A stretch of DNA of 64,000 nucleotides from Holophaga sp. Lineage in GTDB: Bacteria > Acidobacteriota > Holophagae > Holophagales > Holophagaceae. The number at the start of each line of letters is the position of its first letter. The first letter of the stretch is position 1. Positions 53,038-62,573 of the stretch are shown here, piece after piece. Where the stretch lies: assembly GCA_031292735.1 (NCBI GenBank), contig JARLGP010000310.1:1-64000 (forward strand), in the 5' to 3' direction. The notes under the pieces are model-generated. The model was given only the letters and a program-made list of their open reading frames with translations. It searched no databases and was not told the DNA's origin. Both the position numbers and the translations under genes were made by a program.

Positions 53038-53907
53038 ATGTTCCTCGTTTTCACCAACCGGCTGGAAGCCTTCACGACCTGGTTCGGCCAGACCGGCTGG
53101 CAGAAACTGCAGAAACTCTGCCTGGTGATGATCACCTGCGTCATCATCCTCTGGGCCATGCGCCTGGTGGCCAAGGCGGTGAACCGCTCCCTGGGCTCGG
53201 CGCTGAAGGAGGGCAACCCGGACGCCATGCGCCGGGCCAAGACCCTGGGCTCGGTGCTGGAGAACTTCGCCCGGGTGCTGGTGATCTCCTTCTTCATCCT
53301 GGAGACCCTTCAGGAGTTCAACGTCAGCGTGGGGCCCCTCATCGCCGGGGTCGGCATCATGGGCGCCGCCCTGGGCTTCGGCTCCCAGAGCATCGTCAAG
53401 GACGTGATCGGCGGCTTCTTCCTGCTGGTGGAAAACCAGTTCGGCGTGGGCGACATCATCTCCATCGGCGACCGGCACACCGGCACGGTGGAACGCATGA
53501 CCCTGCGGGTGACCATGCTGCGGGACATGGAAGGCCAGGCCCACTACATCCCCAACGGCTCCATCGCCGACGTGGTGGTGATGAGCAAGGAGTTCGCCAA
53601 GGCCATGGTGGAGGTGGAGGTGAGCCAGGACGAGGACGTGGTCCGGGTCATGGCGGTGCTGACCGAGCTGGGGGTCCAGATGGCGGCCGACCTGGCCACC
53701 GTGCTGGAGCCCACCGAGGTGCAGGGCATCATCAGCATGACCCCGCACAGCTGCGTCATCCGCACCCTCACCAAGTGCGCCCCCGGCCAGCAGTGGGCCG
53801 TGGGCCGGGAGTACCGCAAGCGGATCGCCATCCGTTTCCAGGAGGAAGGCTTCTCCCGGCCCATGCCCCAGCGCCTGGTGTGGAACCGGAACTGGGAAAA
53901 GCCCTAG
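53038..53907 (+). CDS. MscS-type mechanosensitive channel
   Basis: 289 aa small-conductance channel family. Two to three membrane segments (about 28-45, 80-98, 103-125) with the TM3 pore helix GIMGAALGFGSQSIVKDVIG, then the beta domain QFGVGDIISIGDRHTGTVER and cytosolic cage. Protects against hypo-osmotic shock. Its stop codon TAG shares three bases with the convergent htpG stop (CTAG). Confidence 0.92.
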   Translation: MFLVFTNRLEAFTTWFGQTGWQKLQKLCLVMITCVIILWAMRLVAKAVNRSLGSALKEGNPDAMRRAKTLGSVLENFARVLVISFFILETLQEFNVSVGPLIAGVGIMGAALGFGSQSIVKDVIGGFFLLVENQFGVGDIISIGDRHTGTVERMTLRVTMLRDMEGQAHYIPNGSIADVVVMSKEFAKAMVEVEVSQDEDVVRVMAVLTELGVQMAADLATVLEPTEVQGIISMTPHSCVIRTLTKCAPGQQWAVGREYRKRIAIRFQEEGFSRPMPQRLVWNRNWEKP

Positions 53908-55808
53908 CCTTTTGCCGCGTCCTTGGCGATGAGTTCGTTGATGCGCTGGGCGAAAGCGCTGGGATCGGACAACTTGGAACCCTCGGTCAGCACCGCCTCG
54001 TCATGCAGCAGGTGGGCGTAGACGCCGATCCGGGCATCGGCCGGGTCGGCCTGGTGCAGCTTCTGCAGGGCCTGGACCGCCGGGTGGTCCGGGTTCAGCT
54101 CCAGGATCCGCTGGGCCGGGCCGCCCAGGCCCATGGCCTCGGCCCGCCCCATCTTCTGCAGCAGCCGCTCCATGTTCGCCCCGATGTCCCCTTCGTCGCC
54201 CACCAGGCACGCGGCGCTTTCCTTCAGCCGGCGGGACAGACGGACATCCTTGAGCTCGGTGAAGGTGCCTTTGAGGGCCGTGAGCAGCGGCTGGAAGATG
54301 CCGCTGGCCTCCTCGGTCTTCTTCAGGTCCTCGGCCGGCAGCTCCGGCGCGGACCGGTCGGCGGCCTTGAGCGCCTTGCCCTTGTAGTCGGTGAGCGCCG
54401 GGATCACGAACTCGTCGATGGGGTCGGTGAGCAGCAGCACGTCCCAGCCGCGGTGGCGGAACACCTCCAGGGACGGCGAGTGCTCCAGCACCGAGCGCTG
54501 CTCCCCGGCCAGGTAGTAGATGTCGGTCTGCTCGGCGGGCATGGCCTCCAGATACTGGGCCAGGGTGGTGAACTTGCCGGCTTCGGTCTTGAGGCTCTGG
54601 AACAGGATCAGGTCGGCGATCTGGGTGCGGTGCTCGAAGTCCCGGGCCAGCCCCTCCTTGAGGATCCCGCCCAGCTCGTTGAACACCTCGGTGTAGGTCT
54701 CGTATTCGCTGGTCTTGAGCTCCTCGAGGGCGCCCAGGATGTTCTTCACCAGGCTCTTCTGGATCTTTTCCAGCAGCGGGCTGTGCTGGATCACCTCCCG
54801 GGACACGTTCAGGGGCAGGTCGGAGCAGTCCACCACGCCCTTCACGAACCTCAGGTAGGGCGGAAGCAGCTGCTCGCAGTGGTCCATGATCTGCACCCGG
54901 TTGATGTAGAGCTTGGGCCCCACGCGGCCTTCGGCGAACTGCAGGTCGAAGCCCTTGCGCTTGGGGATGTAGAGCAGCGCCTTGAACTCCAGCATGCCTT
55001 CGGCGGCGTAGTGGATCACCTTGACCGGGTCGTCGAAGGCGTTGGCGATCTGCCGGTAGAAGGCGTTGTGCTCCTCGGCGGTGACGTCGGCCTTGCTGCG
55101 CAGCCAGAGCGCCTTGCGGGAATTGAGGGTCTCCTCGGCGACGGTCTTGGTTTCGCCCTCGGTCTTCTCCACGTCCATGACGACGGGGTGCTCGATGAAG
55201 TCGGAGAACTGCTTGACGATGGTCCGCAGCCGCCAGGGCTCCAGGAACTCCTTCTCCTCGGCCTTGAGCTTCAGGATGACCTCGGTGCCGCGCTCCGGCT
55301 TCTCGGCCGCCTCCACGGTGTACTCGCCCAGGCCGTCGGAGACCCAGCGCACCGCCTCGGTGGCGCCGGCCGCCCGGGAGAGCACCGTCACCTGGTCGGC
55401 AACCATGAACGCAGAGTAGAAGCCCACGCCGAACTGGCCGATGAGGTCGGGCCGGGAAGCGGCGTCCGCCTGCTTGAGGCTTTCCAGGAAGGCCCGGGTG
55501 CCGGAACGGGCGATGGTGCCCAGGTTCTCGATGATCTCCTCGCGGGTCATGCCGATGCCGTTGTCCGACACGGTGAGGGTGCCGGCCGCGGCATCGGTGC
55601 TGAGCTTGATCCGCCAGTCCCGGCTGCCTTCCACCAGGTGCTCGTTCTGCAGCGAGTTGAAGCGGATCTTATCGATGGCGTCGCTGGCGTTGCTAATCAG
55701 CTCGCGCAGGAAGATCTCCTTGTGGGAGTACAAGGAGTGGGTAATGAGGTTGAGAACTTGTTGAAGTTCGCTCTTGAAGGCTCGTTTTTCTACAGCCACG
55801 TCGGTCAT
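53904..55808 (-). CDS. htpG: Chaperone HtpG (Hsp90)
   Basis: ATP-dependent Hsp90 chaperone, 634 aa (usual length). LFLRELISNASDAIDKIRF-type N-box (KEIFLRELISNASDAIDK), DNGIGMTREEI, GQFGVGFYSAFMVAD and the middle domain with RVGPKLYINRVQIMDH and NVSREVIQHSPLL are present. ATG 55808 is preferred, with GAGAGG 7 nt upstream; ATG 55814 (2 codons earlier) is possible. Divergent from the HD-domain gene. Confidence 0.97.
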   Translation of the reverse strand: MTDVAVEKRAFKSELQQVLNLITHSLYSHKEIFLRELISNASDAIDKIRFNSLQNEHLVEGSRDWRIKLSTDAAAGTLTVSDNGIGMTREEIIENLGTIARSGTRAFLESLKQADAASRPDLIGQFGVGFYSAFMVADQVTVLSRAAGATEAVRWVSDGLGEYTVEAAEKPERGTEVILKLKAEEKEFLEPWRLRTIVKQFSDFIEHPVVMDVEKTEGETKTVAEETLNSRKALWLRSKADVTAEEHNAFYRQIANAFDDPVKVIHYAAEGMLEFKALLYIPKRKGFDLQFAEGRVGPKLYINRVQIMDHCEQLLPPYLRFVKGVVDCSDLPLNVSREVIQHSPLLEKIQKSLVKNILGALEELKTSEYETYTEVFNELGGILKEGLARDFEHRTQIADLILFQSLKTEAGKFTTLAQYLEAMPAEQTDIYYLAGEQRSVLEHSPSLEVFRHRGWDVLLLTDPIDEFVIPALTDYKGKALKAADRSAPELPAEDLKKTEEASGIFQPLLTALKGTFTELKDVRLSRRLKESAACLVGDEGDIGANMERLLQKMGRAEAMGLGGPAQRILELNPDHPAVQALQKLHQADPADARIGVYAHLLHDEAVLTEGSKLSDPSAFAQRINELIAKDAAKG

Positions 55809-55888
55809 GGGCATGCCTCTCCATTCATCAGGGAACATCTTAGCGGGAAAGTGACAGGTTGAAGCCGATGCCCTAGGATGAAGGAAGG

Positions 55889-56608
55889 ATGAATAAACCT
55901 GTTTTCTCCCTCTCACGCCCTGCCATGGCCCAAGCGCTCGAAGGTGTCATCGGCGCCTATGAAGGGGTGCTCCCGGCCAAGAATACCGGCGCCCCCGAAG
56001 CCCCCCCGCCGGACCCGGACCACGCCCTGGGGCCCCGGGTGGCCGAAGCGGTGGCCTTCGCCATCCAGAAGCACGGCGGTCAGGTGCGCAAAGGCACTTC
56101 CACCGCCTACCTCACCCACCTGCTGGCGGTGGCTTCCCTGGTGGGGGAGTCCGGCGGCAGCGAGGACGAGGTGATCGCCGGCATGCTGCACGACGCGGTG
56201 GAGGACGGCGGCGGCGCGCCGGTGCTGAAGGAGATCGAGGGCCTGTTCGGACCTTCCGTGGCCGCCATCGTCAAGAGCTGCAGCGACGACGACTCGGTGG
56301 GCGAGAAGGCCCCCTGGCTGGAACGCAAGCGCGCCTACATGGCCCACCTGCTGGATGCGCCGATCCCGGTGCTGCGGGTGGTCTGCGCCGACAAGCTGCA
56401 CAACGTCCAGGCCATCGGCAGGGATCTGCGCCAGCACGGCAGCGCCGTGTTCGACCGGTTCCGGGCCGACCGGGAAGGCACCCTCTGGTACTACCGGAGC
56501 ATCGCCCGGCTGTTCGGGGCCCTGATCCAGGACGAGCCCGGGCTGGATGCCGGGCTGCGCGCCATGATCCGCGAACTGCGCGAGTCGGTGGGGCGGCTGG
56601 AAGCTTGA
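55889..56608 (+). CDS. HD-domain phosphohydrolase (RelA/SpoT hydrolase-like)
   Basis: 239 aa. HD motifs: TAYLTHLLAVASLVGE, the HD pair MLHDAVEDGG and the SpoT-like ICADKLHNVQAIGRDL. Similar to the hydrolase half of RelA/SpoT and small alarmone hydrolases, but no synthetase domain. Likely degrades ppGpp or a related nucleotide; not proven. ATG 55889 follows AGGAAGG. Confidence 0.9.
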   Translation: MNKPVFSLSRPAMAQALEGVIGAYEGVLPAKNTGAPEAPPPDPDHALGPRVAEAVAFAIQKHGGQVRKGTSTAYLTHLLAVASLVGESGGSEDEVIAGMLHDAVEDGGGAPVLKEIEGLFGPSVAAIVKSCSDDDSVGEKAPWLERKRAYMAHLLDAPIPVLRVVCADKLHNVQAIGRDLRQHGSAVFDRFRADREGTLWYYRSIARLFGALIQDEPGLDAGLRAMIRELRESVGRLEA

Positions 56609-56745
56609 GAGATTCCTGCAACCTTTCAACAAGTTGGGCGGTCCAAGTATTTTACAGGGCAAAGGGGGCTGCACTGGGCCTCGCCGCGCACCATAATGTT
56701 ACGATTGGTAGGTCCCCGTTCGGGGGAAAGTGCGAGGTTTGAAAC

Positions 56746-57432
56746 ATGCAATACGACTTGGAAGGAAGATCTCCCTACGGGCGCTCCCGGGCCGAGGATC
56801 GGGTCGCGTTCGTCCGCAACGTCTATCTCTGGCTCATGGGCGGCTTCGGCGTGGCCGCGGTGGGCGCGCTCTGCGCCCCGTACGTGGCCAATGCCCTGTT
56901 CCCGGCCCTGGGCGGGGCCTTCGTGTGGGTCCTGTTCGGCGCCCAGTTCGGGTCGCTGATCTGGGCCAGCGCGGTGAGCCGGCGCAAGCCGCTCAACCGC
57001 TACGCCTACACCCTGTTCACCTTCATCTGCGGGATCTTCGCCGGCATCGTCATCGCCATGGTGTCGCAGACCTCGGGCCCCGGCATCGTCCGGGCCGCCT
57101 TCGGCATGACCGCCGCCGACTTCCTGCTGCTCACCGGGGTGGCGGTGTTCTCCAAGGCCGACTTCAGCTTCCTGCGCAGCTTCGTGATCGTCGGCATCGG
57201 CGTGATGTTCTTCGGCAGCCTGATCTCGGCCATCTTCCACCTGGAGACCTTCGGCCTGCTCATCTCCGCGGTGGCGGTCATCGCCTGCTCCGCCAAGATC
57301 CTTTGGGATACCTCCGCCATGCTCAGGACGGAGGATTACAGTGACCCCGCGGGCTTCGCGCTGTCCCTGTTCGTGAGCCTCTACAACATCTTCCTCTCCC
57401 TCCTCCGCCTACTCGGCGGGCGCCGCAGTTGA
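56746..57432 (+). CDS. Bax inhibitor-1/YccA-family membrane protein
   Basis: 228 aa, about seven membrane segments. N-terminal hydrophilic part (SRAEDRVAFVRNVYLWLMGG), central helices and C-terminal FVSLYNIFLSLLRLLG match BI-1/TMBIM pH-sensitive Ca2+-leak or FtsH-related (YccA) proteins. Function here unknown. GAGG sits 8 nt before the ATG. Confidence 0.92.
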   Translation: MQYDLEGRSPYGRSRAEDRVAFVRNVYLWLMGGFGVAAVGALCAPYVANALFPALGGAFVWVLFGAQFGSLIWASAVSRRKPLNRYAYTLFTFICGIFAGIVIAMVSQTSGPGIVRAAFGMTAADFLLLTGVAVFSKADFSFLRSFVIVGIGVMFFGSLISAIFHLETFGLLISAVAVIACSAKILWDTSAMLRTEDYSDPAGFALSLFVSLYNIFLSLLRLLGGRRS

Positions 57433-57458
57433 ACTGCCCTTTTTCGAAAAGGATGCCC

Positions 57459-58442
57459 ATGCTCCGCAGCGTGATTCTTGCCACGGCCACCCTGGTCCTG
57501 GCTGCCCAGACCCCCGCTCCCGAGGTTCCGAAGGCGACTTCCGCGCCTGCGGCCAGCGCCAAGGCCGTCAAGCCCGCCAAGTCTGCCAAGACGGCCAAGA
57601 CGGCCAAGGCCGCCCCGGACCCGGTTCTGGCCACCATCGGCAAGGACGTCGTCCGGGAATCGGATTTCGAACTGTTCCTGGACACCACCATGACCGACCA
57701 GCAGCGCATGCAGCTCCAGTTCATCGACGGCGCCAGGGACCAGTACCTGTCCCGTTTCCTGGACTTCAAGGCCATGGCCGTGAAGGCCAGGAAAGAGGGC
57801 CTGCAGAACCGGCCTGACCACGCCAAGAAGCTCGCCGTCATGGACATGCAGCTGCTCATCCAGGCCCTGATGGAGCGCGACGGGCCGGCCCTCCAGTCCA
57901 AGCTCGCCCTCAAGGACGAGGAGGTGAAGGCCTACTTCGACGCCCATCCCGACAAGTTCAGGACTCCGGAAACCTTCACGGCCCGCCATATCCTGATCGG
58001 CACCCGGGCCGTGGGTGACCAGAAGGCGCTCACCGAGGCGGAAGCCAAGGCCAAGGTGGACAAGGTTCTGGCCGAGATCAAGGGCGGCAAGACCTTCGAG
58101 GCGGCCGCCAAGGAGTACTCCGACGACCCCGGCAGCAAGGACAACGGCGGCCTGTACGAGGACACCGCGTTCGGCAAGTTCGTTCCCGAATTCGACCAGG
58201 CCGTGCGCAGCCAGGCCATCGGCAAGGTGGGCGACCCGGTGAAGACCATGTACGGCTACCACCTGATCGAGGTGGAGAAGATCACCCCGGCCGTGGCCCA
58301 GACCTTCGACCAGGTCAAGGACGCCGCCAAGGAGCAGGCCACCGCCGATCGCCAGGAACAGGTGTACCAGGCCTACACGGAGAAGGTGCGCAAGGAAGTC
58401 GGTTTGAAGATGAGTTCCGCGCCCAAGAAGGCGGCCCAATGA
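57459..58442 (+). CDS. PpiC-type periplasmic peptidyl-prolyl isomerase
   Basis: 327 aa from ATG 57459 (AAGG 7 nt upstream; ATG 57453 is also in frame). Signal peptide (about 1-18, VILATATLVLAAQ), Ala/Lys-rich spacer, SurA-N-like helical domain and one parvulin rotamase (about 180-280: FTARHILIGTRAVGDQ, YSDDPGSKDNGGLY, YGYHLIEVEKI). Outer-membrane protein folding. Overlaps the next gene by 4 bp (ATGA). Confidence 0.93.
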   Translation: MLRSVILATATLVLAAQTPAPEVPKATSAPAASAKAVKPAKSAKTAKTAKAAPDPVLATIGKDVVRESDFELFLDTTMTDQQRMQLQFIDGARDQYLSRFLDFKAMAVKARKEGLQNRPDHAKKLAVMDMQLLIQALMERDGPALQSKLALKDEEVKAYFDAHPDKFRTPETFTARHILIGTRAVGDQKALTEAEAKAKVDKVLAEIKGGKTFEAAAKEYSDDPGSKDNGGLYEDTAFGKFVPEFDQAVRSQAIGKVGDPVKTMYGYHLIEVEKITPAVAQTFDQVKDAAKEQATADRQEQVYQAYTEKVRKEVGLKMSSAPKKAAQ

Positions 58443-59416
58443 ATCTGCGCGGGTTCGCTCCCTTTTGCCTGCCCTGCTTGATCTTGAGCGCCGGGGAGGT
58501 TCGGGAAGAGATCCTGGTGGTGGTCAACGGCCATATCATCACCCGCCGGGAATTCCAGCAGGCGGTGGAGCAGGGCACCGCCGCCCTCTACCGGGAGTTC
58601 ACCGGCCAGGAGCTTGATGGCAAGTTGCGCAGCGCCAGGGATAAGATCCTCCAGGGGCTGGTGGACAGCGACGTCCTGGGGGACAAGGCCGCCGACCTGG
58701 GCGTGGTGATCAGCGACGATTCGCTGCGCGCCTATGTGGATGAGCTGAAAAAGCAGAACAATTTCACCTCCGACGCGGATTTCGAGCGGGCCCTCAAGGG
58801 CAGCCTGGGCATCGGGCTGCAGACCTACCTGGAACGCTCGCGGCAGGATCTCTTGAAGCAGGAAGTGTTGCGCCGGGAGGTCTTCTCCAAGGTGGCGGTG
58901 GACGAGCAGGAGATGCTGGCCTACTACCAGGAGCACCGGCTGGAGTACCGGTTGCCCAGCCGGTTCCGGATCCGGGAGCTGGTGCTGTCCAAGGGCGGCA
59001 CGCCCGAAGAGCAGAAGGACGCCGAGACCAAGCTGGCTGTGGTCCAGGCGGAACTCAAGAAAGGCACCCCCTTCGAGGCGCTGATCAAGTACTCCACCGC
59101 CCCCAGCCGGAGCACCGAGGGGGATCTGGGATGGCTGTCCAGGGGCGTGCTGCGCGCGGACCTGGAACAGGCGGCCCTGGCCCTCAAACCGGGGCAGGTC
59201 TCCGCCCCGATCACCACCGACAAGGATATCTACTTCATCCAGCTCATCCAGACCGAGCTGGACAAGGTCAAGCCGTTTGCTGAAGTGCGTCCCGCCATCC
59301 TGGCCAAACTACAGGAGCCGAAGGCCCAGAACGCCATTGAAACCTACATTCAAAGCCTTCGGATCCGGGCCAACATCCGCTACATGGTATCCAGGGAAAC
59401 CATTCTGAAGGGGTGA
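58439..59416 (+). CDS. SurA-like peptidyl-prolyl isomerase
   Basis: 325 aa. Short hydrophobic N-terminus (about 3-18) as signal, SurA-N helical domain (VVNGHIITRREFQ, LRAYVDELKKQNNF) and one parvulin domain (RFRIRELVLSKGG, YSTAPSRSTEGDLGWLSRG). The order NGHII...QAV is SurA-like, but only one rotamase domain is present versus two in E. coli SurA. Forms a chaperone pair with the preceding gene. Confidence 0.92.
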   Translation: MNLRGFAPFCLPCLILSAGEVREEILVVVNGHIITRREFQQAVEQGTAALYREFTGQELDGKLRSARDKILQGLVDSDVLGDKAADLGVVISDDSLRAYVDELKKQNNFTSDADFERALKGSLGIGLQTYLERSRQDLLKQEVLRREVFSKVAVDEQEMLAYYQEHRLEYRLPSRFRIRELVLSKGGTPEEQKDAETKLAVVQAELKKGTPFEALIKYSTAPSRSTEGDLGWLSRGVLRADLEQAALALKPGQVSAPITTDKDIYFIQLIQTELDKVKPFAEVRPAILAKLQEPKAQNAIETYIQSLRIRANIRYMVSRETILKG

Positions 59417-59418
59417 GT

Positions 59419-59739
59419 GTGCGCTTGGACCTGTTCCTCAAAAAGACCCACCTGGTCAAACGGCGGGAGTTGGCGCGGGAGCTTTGCGATGAGGGGATGG
59501 TCCGGGTGAACGGAACCCCGCGCAAGGCCAGCCACGAGGTGCGCCTGGGCGACGAACTCCTGTTCCCGCTCTACAACCGGATCATCAAGGCGCGGGTGCT
59601 CAATCTGCCCGAAGGCGCGGTTCCCCGGGGCGACCAGTGGTCTTTCATCGAAATTCTGGAAGAAAAGCGGGCGCCCATGGAGGAATCCATCGGGTTCGAC
59701 CCGTTGGCCGCCAGACCCAAGACCCCCACCAACCACTGA
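59419..59739 (+). CDS. S4-domain RNA-binding protein (Hsp15/RqcP-like)
   Basis: 106 aa. An S4 domain at the N-terminus (VRLDLFLKKTHLVKRRELAR, GMVRVNGTPRKASHEVRLGD). Similar to Hsp15 and to RqcP, which fixes P-site tRNA while RqcH adds alanine tails; an RqcH homologue is encoded at 6904. GTG 59419 is chosen for its AAGGGG at 59408-59413; GTG 59413 overlaps the preceding stop. Follows the SurA-like gene directly. Confidence 0.82.
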   Translation: MRLDLFLKKTHLVKRRELARELCDEGMVRVNGTPRKASHEVRLGDELLFPLYNRIIKARVLNLPEGAVPRGDQWSFIEILEEKRAPMEESIGFDPLAARPKTPTNH

Positions 59740-59749
59740 TAGGAACCCC

Positions 59750-60736
59750 ATGGCCGAGCAGCCCGAACTTCGTTCCCTCAAAGAGGGAGATGCCTTTTCC
59801 GGCTTCCTGCTGGCCCAGGAAGTGGCCTTCAAGACCAGCGCCAAGGGTTCCGAATACCTGGAGATGAAGCTGGCGGACGCCTCGGGCGATCTCAAGGCCT
59901 TCCTGTGGGATCTCCGGGCCATCGAGGGGGACATGGACCTGGTGGCGACCGACGCGTTCCTCAAGGTCAAGGGGCAGGTCTCCATCTACAACGGCCGGAC
60001 CCAGCTTCGGCTGGACAAGGTGCGCTTTGCCGAGGACGCGGAAGTGGGCGATTTCTCCCGCTTCTTCCCCACCAGCCGGCGCCCGGCGGAGGCCATGCTG
60101 CAGGAGCTGGACGCGGTGGTGGCGGGCGTGGGCGACCCCTGGATGCGCAGGCTGCTGGAGCTGCTGTTCCAGGAGGACGAGCTGCTGCGCGCGGCCTTCA
60201 GCCAGGCCCCCGCGGCCAAGAGCCTCCACCACGTGTTCCTGGGCGGCCTGCTGGAGCACACCCTGTCGGTGGCCGGCATGGCCGAACGGGCCTGCGCCCA
60301 TTACCCGGAGCTGAACCGGGACCTGGTGCTGACCGGGGTGCTGCTGCACGACGTGGGCAAGACCGCCGAGCTCACCTACCAGCGCAGCTTCGGCTATTCC
60401 GACGCCGGCAACCTGATCGGCCACATCTCCATGGAGGCCGAGTGGATCAACCGGGCCGTGGCGAAGATTCCCGACTTCCCGGAAGAGCTTCGCCTGCTCA
60501 TCCTGCACATCGTGCTCAGCCATCACGGCAAGCTGGAATACGGCTCCCCGGTGCTGCCCAAGACCCCGGAAGCGGTCCTGGTGCACTACCTGGACGACCT
60601 GGACGGCAAGCTGGAAGCCATATTCCGGACCATCCGGGACGACGCCGGCACCGGCCACTGGACGCCCTTCTCCAGGAGCATGGAGCGGATGCTCTACAAG
60701 CCGCGCTGGCCTTCGGTTCCCGGGGAGAACGCCTGA
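59750..60736 (+). CDS. YhaM-type 3'-5' exoribonuclease (OB + HD)
   Basis: 328 aa. An N-terminal OB-fold (about 10-90: YLEMKLADASGDLKAFLWD) and a C-terminal HD domain (about 150-290) with HHVFLGGLLEHTLSVAG, VLLHDVGKTAELTY and LSHHGKLEYGSPVLPKTPEA, as in Bacillus YhaM/CBF1, a nuclease active on ssDNA and RNA. 10 bp after the S4 gene, probably one operon. An RNA turnover role is inferred. Confidence 0.92.
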   Translation: MAEQPELRSLKEGDAFSGFLLAQEVAFKTSAKGSEYLEMKLADASGDLKAFLWDLRAIEGDMDLVATDAFLKVKGQVSIYNGRTQLRLDKVRFAEDAEVGDFSRFFPTSRRPAEAMLQELDAVVAGVGDPWMRRLLELLFQEDELLRAAFSQAPAAKSLHHVFLGGLLEHTLSVAGMAERACAHYPELNRDLVLTGVLLHDVGKTAELTYQRSFGYSDAGNLIGHISMEAEWINRAVAKIPDFPEELRLLILHIVLSHHGKLEYGSPVLPKTPEAVLVHYLDDLDGKLEAIFRTIRDDAGTGHWTPFSRSMERMLYKPRWPSVPGENA

Positions 60737-60867
60737 GAGGGTGTCGACAAAGGGAAGAATTTGCCGGATACTCTGGGCAGGTACGGCCCTGGGTGTTCGG
60801 CACTGGGCCATATGTGTCCGCCGTTTCCCGCTGGGGATCGGCAAGAATTCCCTTGCGGGTTGCTGCA

Positions 60868-61332
60868 ATGAATCACTCCCGGAAAGCCAAGCGGTTTGAC
60901 GACGCGATCCTGCCTGGTGACTTCCAGGGTTTCGAGCCGTTCCGGGACGGGGATCCCATGCTGGACGGCATGCTGCACGGGGCCCTCCGCCGCACCGGAG
61001 CCTGCGTGGAGCTGGGCGAACTGTTCCTGGAGTGGTTTTCCCCCCGGAAGGAGACCTTCGCCAAGCTGAAATCCCGGGCCGAGCTGCTGCAGCGGCAGGT
61101 GACCTACCTGAAGGAGCACCTGGAGATCGTGGACCACGATCGGCGCGCCATGTACATCCAGTTGCGCAGCCTGCCGCCCTACAAGGACGACCTGCAGATC
61201 CAGTTCAACGAGATCAGCATCGGCAAGGACCGGGTGGAGGTGAAGCGCATCGCCTTCTACCGCCGGGACGAGACCAAGCGGCAGGTGGCGCTGAACCTCA
61301 GCGAGGAGGACCTGGAGCGGCTGATGTGCTAA
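60868..61332 (+). CDS. Hypothetical protein
   Basis: Unknown, 154 aa. A short N-terminal basic segment, one acidic helical block (RTGACVELGELFLEWF), a central Arg/Lys-rich helix (FAKLKSRAELLQRQVTYLKE) and a beta-rich tail (FNEISIGKDRVEVKRIAFY). No signal or membrane segment. 131 bp after YhaM, with no clear ribosome site before ATG 60868. Convergent with the 2-hydroxyacid dehydrogenase gene. Confidence 0.7.
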   Translation: MNHSRKAKRFDDAILPGDFQGFEPFRDGDPMLDGMLHGALRRTGACVELGELFLEWFSPRKETFAKLKSRAELLQRQVTYLKEHLEIVDHDRRAMYIQLRSLPPYKDDLQIQFNEISIGKDRVEVKRIAFYRRDETKRQVALNLSEEDLERLMC

Positions 61333-61373
61333 CTCCGGCAGGTGCTGAGCCCGGCCTGGCCGGGCGCCGCGGG

Positions 61374-62444
61374 TCAGTAGTAGGGCAGCTCTTCATCGAA
61401 GCGCTGGCCGCCGTTGCGGAACCAGGCGATCACGTGCTTGATCGCCTCGGCGGCCTTGGTCCGGGCCGCGCGGTTCGAGTTGAATCCTTGATGGGGCTGG
61501 ACATAGACGTTTCCGGTGCGTTCCAGGGCCATGCCGATGAGGGCCTGGGCCGCCAGCAGGTCCGGGTCGCCGGTGGCCTCCCCGTGGAGCACCTGGGTGA
61601 ATGCGGCCTCGTGGGAAAACACGTCGAGCCCCATCCCGGTGATCCGCCCGGCGCGGTACAGGTCCAGCAGGCCGGCTTCCGGCGCGATCTCGCCCCGGGT
61701 GACGTTGACGAAGATGAGCGGCTTCGGGGCGCTGGCCAGGTACGCCCGGGAGAAATAGCCCACGTTGTGGAGCGGGCTGGCGGGATCCCGGGTGAGGTTC
61801 ATGGCGTTGATGATCAGGTCGGAGCTGGCGATGGCCTCGTCCCTGGATACGAAACGGACCGCGCCGCCGTAGGTTCCGGCCAGGGTCTGCGCGCGCGCGT
61901 CCACCCCCTGGACGTTGAGGCCGTTGGCTTGCGCCAGCTGGTAGATGCGCAGGCCGATCCTGCCCACGCCGAACACGGTCGCGGTCAGGTCGCCGTCCAT
62001 GGCCTGGAAGGCCTGGCAGGCCTGGCGGTCGAAGGATCGCGCGTTATTGCAGTAGTGATTCAGCAAGCCGGTGGTGGCATAGATGAATTTCATCGCCGTC
62101 TGGGCCACCGCGTCCACGCAGTAGTCCCTGAGGGAGGCCACATGCAGCCTGCCCGCCAGGTTTTCCAGGTGGTCGTAGCCGGCGCTGCGGGTGACGACCC
62201 CCTTGCCGCCTTCGGCCACATACCGGTCCGGCAGGACGGAGTGGGTCTTGGTGGTGACCAGGCCGGGCAGGGGCAGTCCGGGATCGGCCTCCAGCAGGCT
62301 CTGGACGGTCAGCGGGGTGATCAGGCACCGGTGGCCCGGCGGGAGCAGCCCCGCAGTCATGGCCCGGGCGGTTTCCTCCTGCAGGTGGGCCGCCTCCGGG
62401 CCGAGCGCCTCGAAATGGATCACATCATAGCTTTCCGTGGCCAT
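61374..62444 (-). CDS. D-isomer-specific 2-hydroxyacid dehydrogenase
   Basis: About 356 aa NAD-dependent enzyme of the D-lactate/hydroxyacid family. Rossmann motif FGVGRIGLRIY, substrate Arg in NVTRGEI, Glu in DVFSHE and catalytic His in QPHQGFNSN are all present; TRSAGYDHL is the substrate loop. D-lactate or another D-2-hydroxyacid is likely. ATG 62444 has AAGGAGG at optimal spacing; ATG 62447 and TTG 62468 are alternatives. Divergent from the FadR gene at 62574. Confidence 0.93.
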   Translation of the reverse strand: MATESYDVIHFEALGPEAAHLQEETARAMTAGLLPPGHRCLITPLTVQSLLEADPGLPLPGLVTTKTHSVLPDRYVAEGGKGVVTRSAGYDHLENLAGRLHVASLRDYCVDAVAQTAMKFIYATTGLLNHYCNNARSFDRQACQAFQAMDGDLTATVFGVGRIGLRIYQLAQANGLNVQGVDARAQTLAGTYGGAVRFVSRDEAIASSDLIINAMNLTRDPASPLHNVGYFSRAYLASAPKPLIFVNVTRGEIAPEAGLLDLYRAGRITGMGLDVFSHEAAFTQVLHGEATGDPDLLAAQALIGMALERTGNVYVQPHQGFNSNRAARTKAAEAIKHVIAWFRNGGQRFDEELPYY

Positions 62445-62573
62445 CATGGCCCTCCTTATGCTGGACAAACCTGCCTATCATGAGTTTCATTGCGCGGGTT
62501 GCCGCCCGGTTTGCCGAGGAGCCCGTAGCTGCGGCCTAACCAGCGAATCGGCATGAGCGGGAGTCCTCCGGCG

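Noticed and set aside
60737..60867. Inverted repeat or attB-like site after YhaM (GGGAAGAATTTGCC with GGCAAGAATTCCC)
   Set aside because: Arms do not align without several mismatches and no integrase is nearby.
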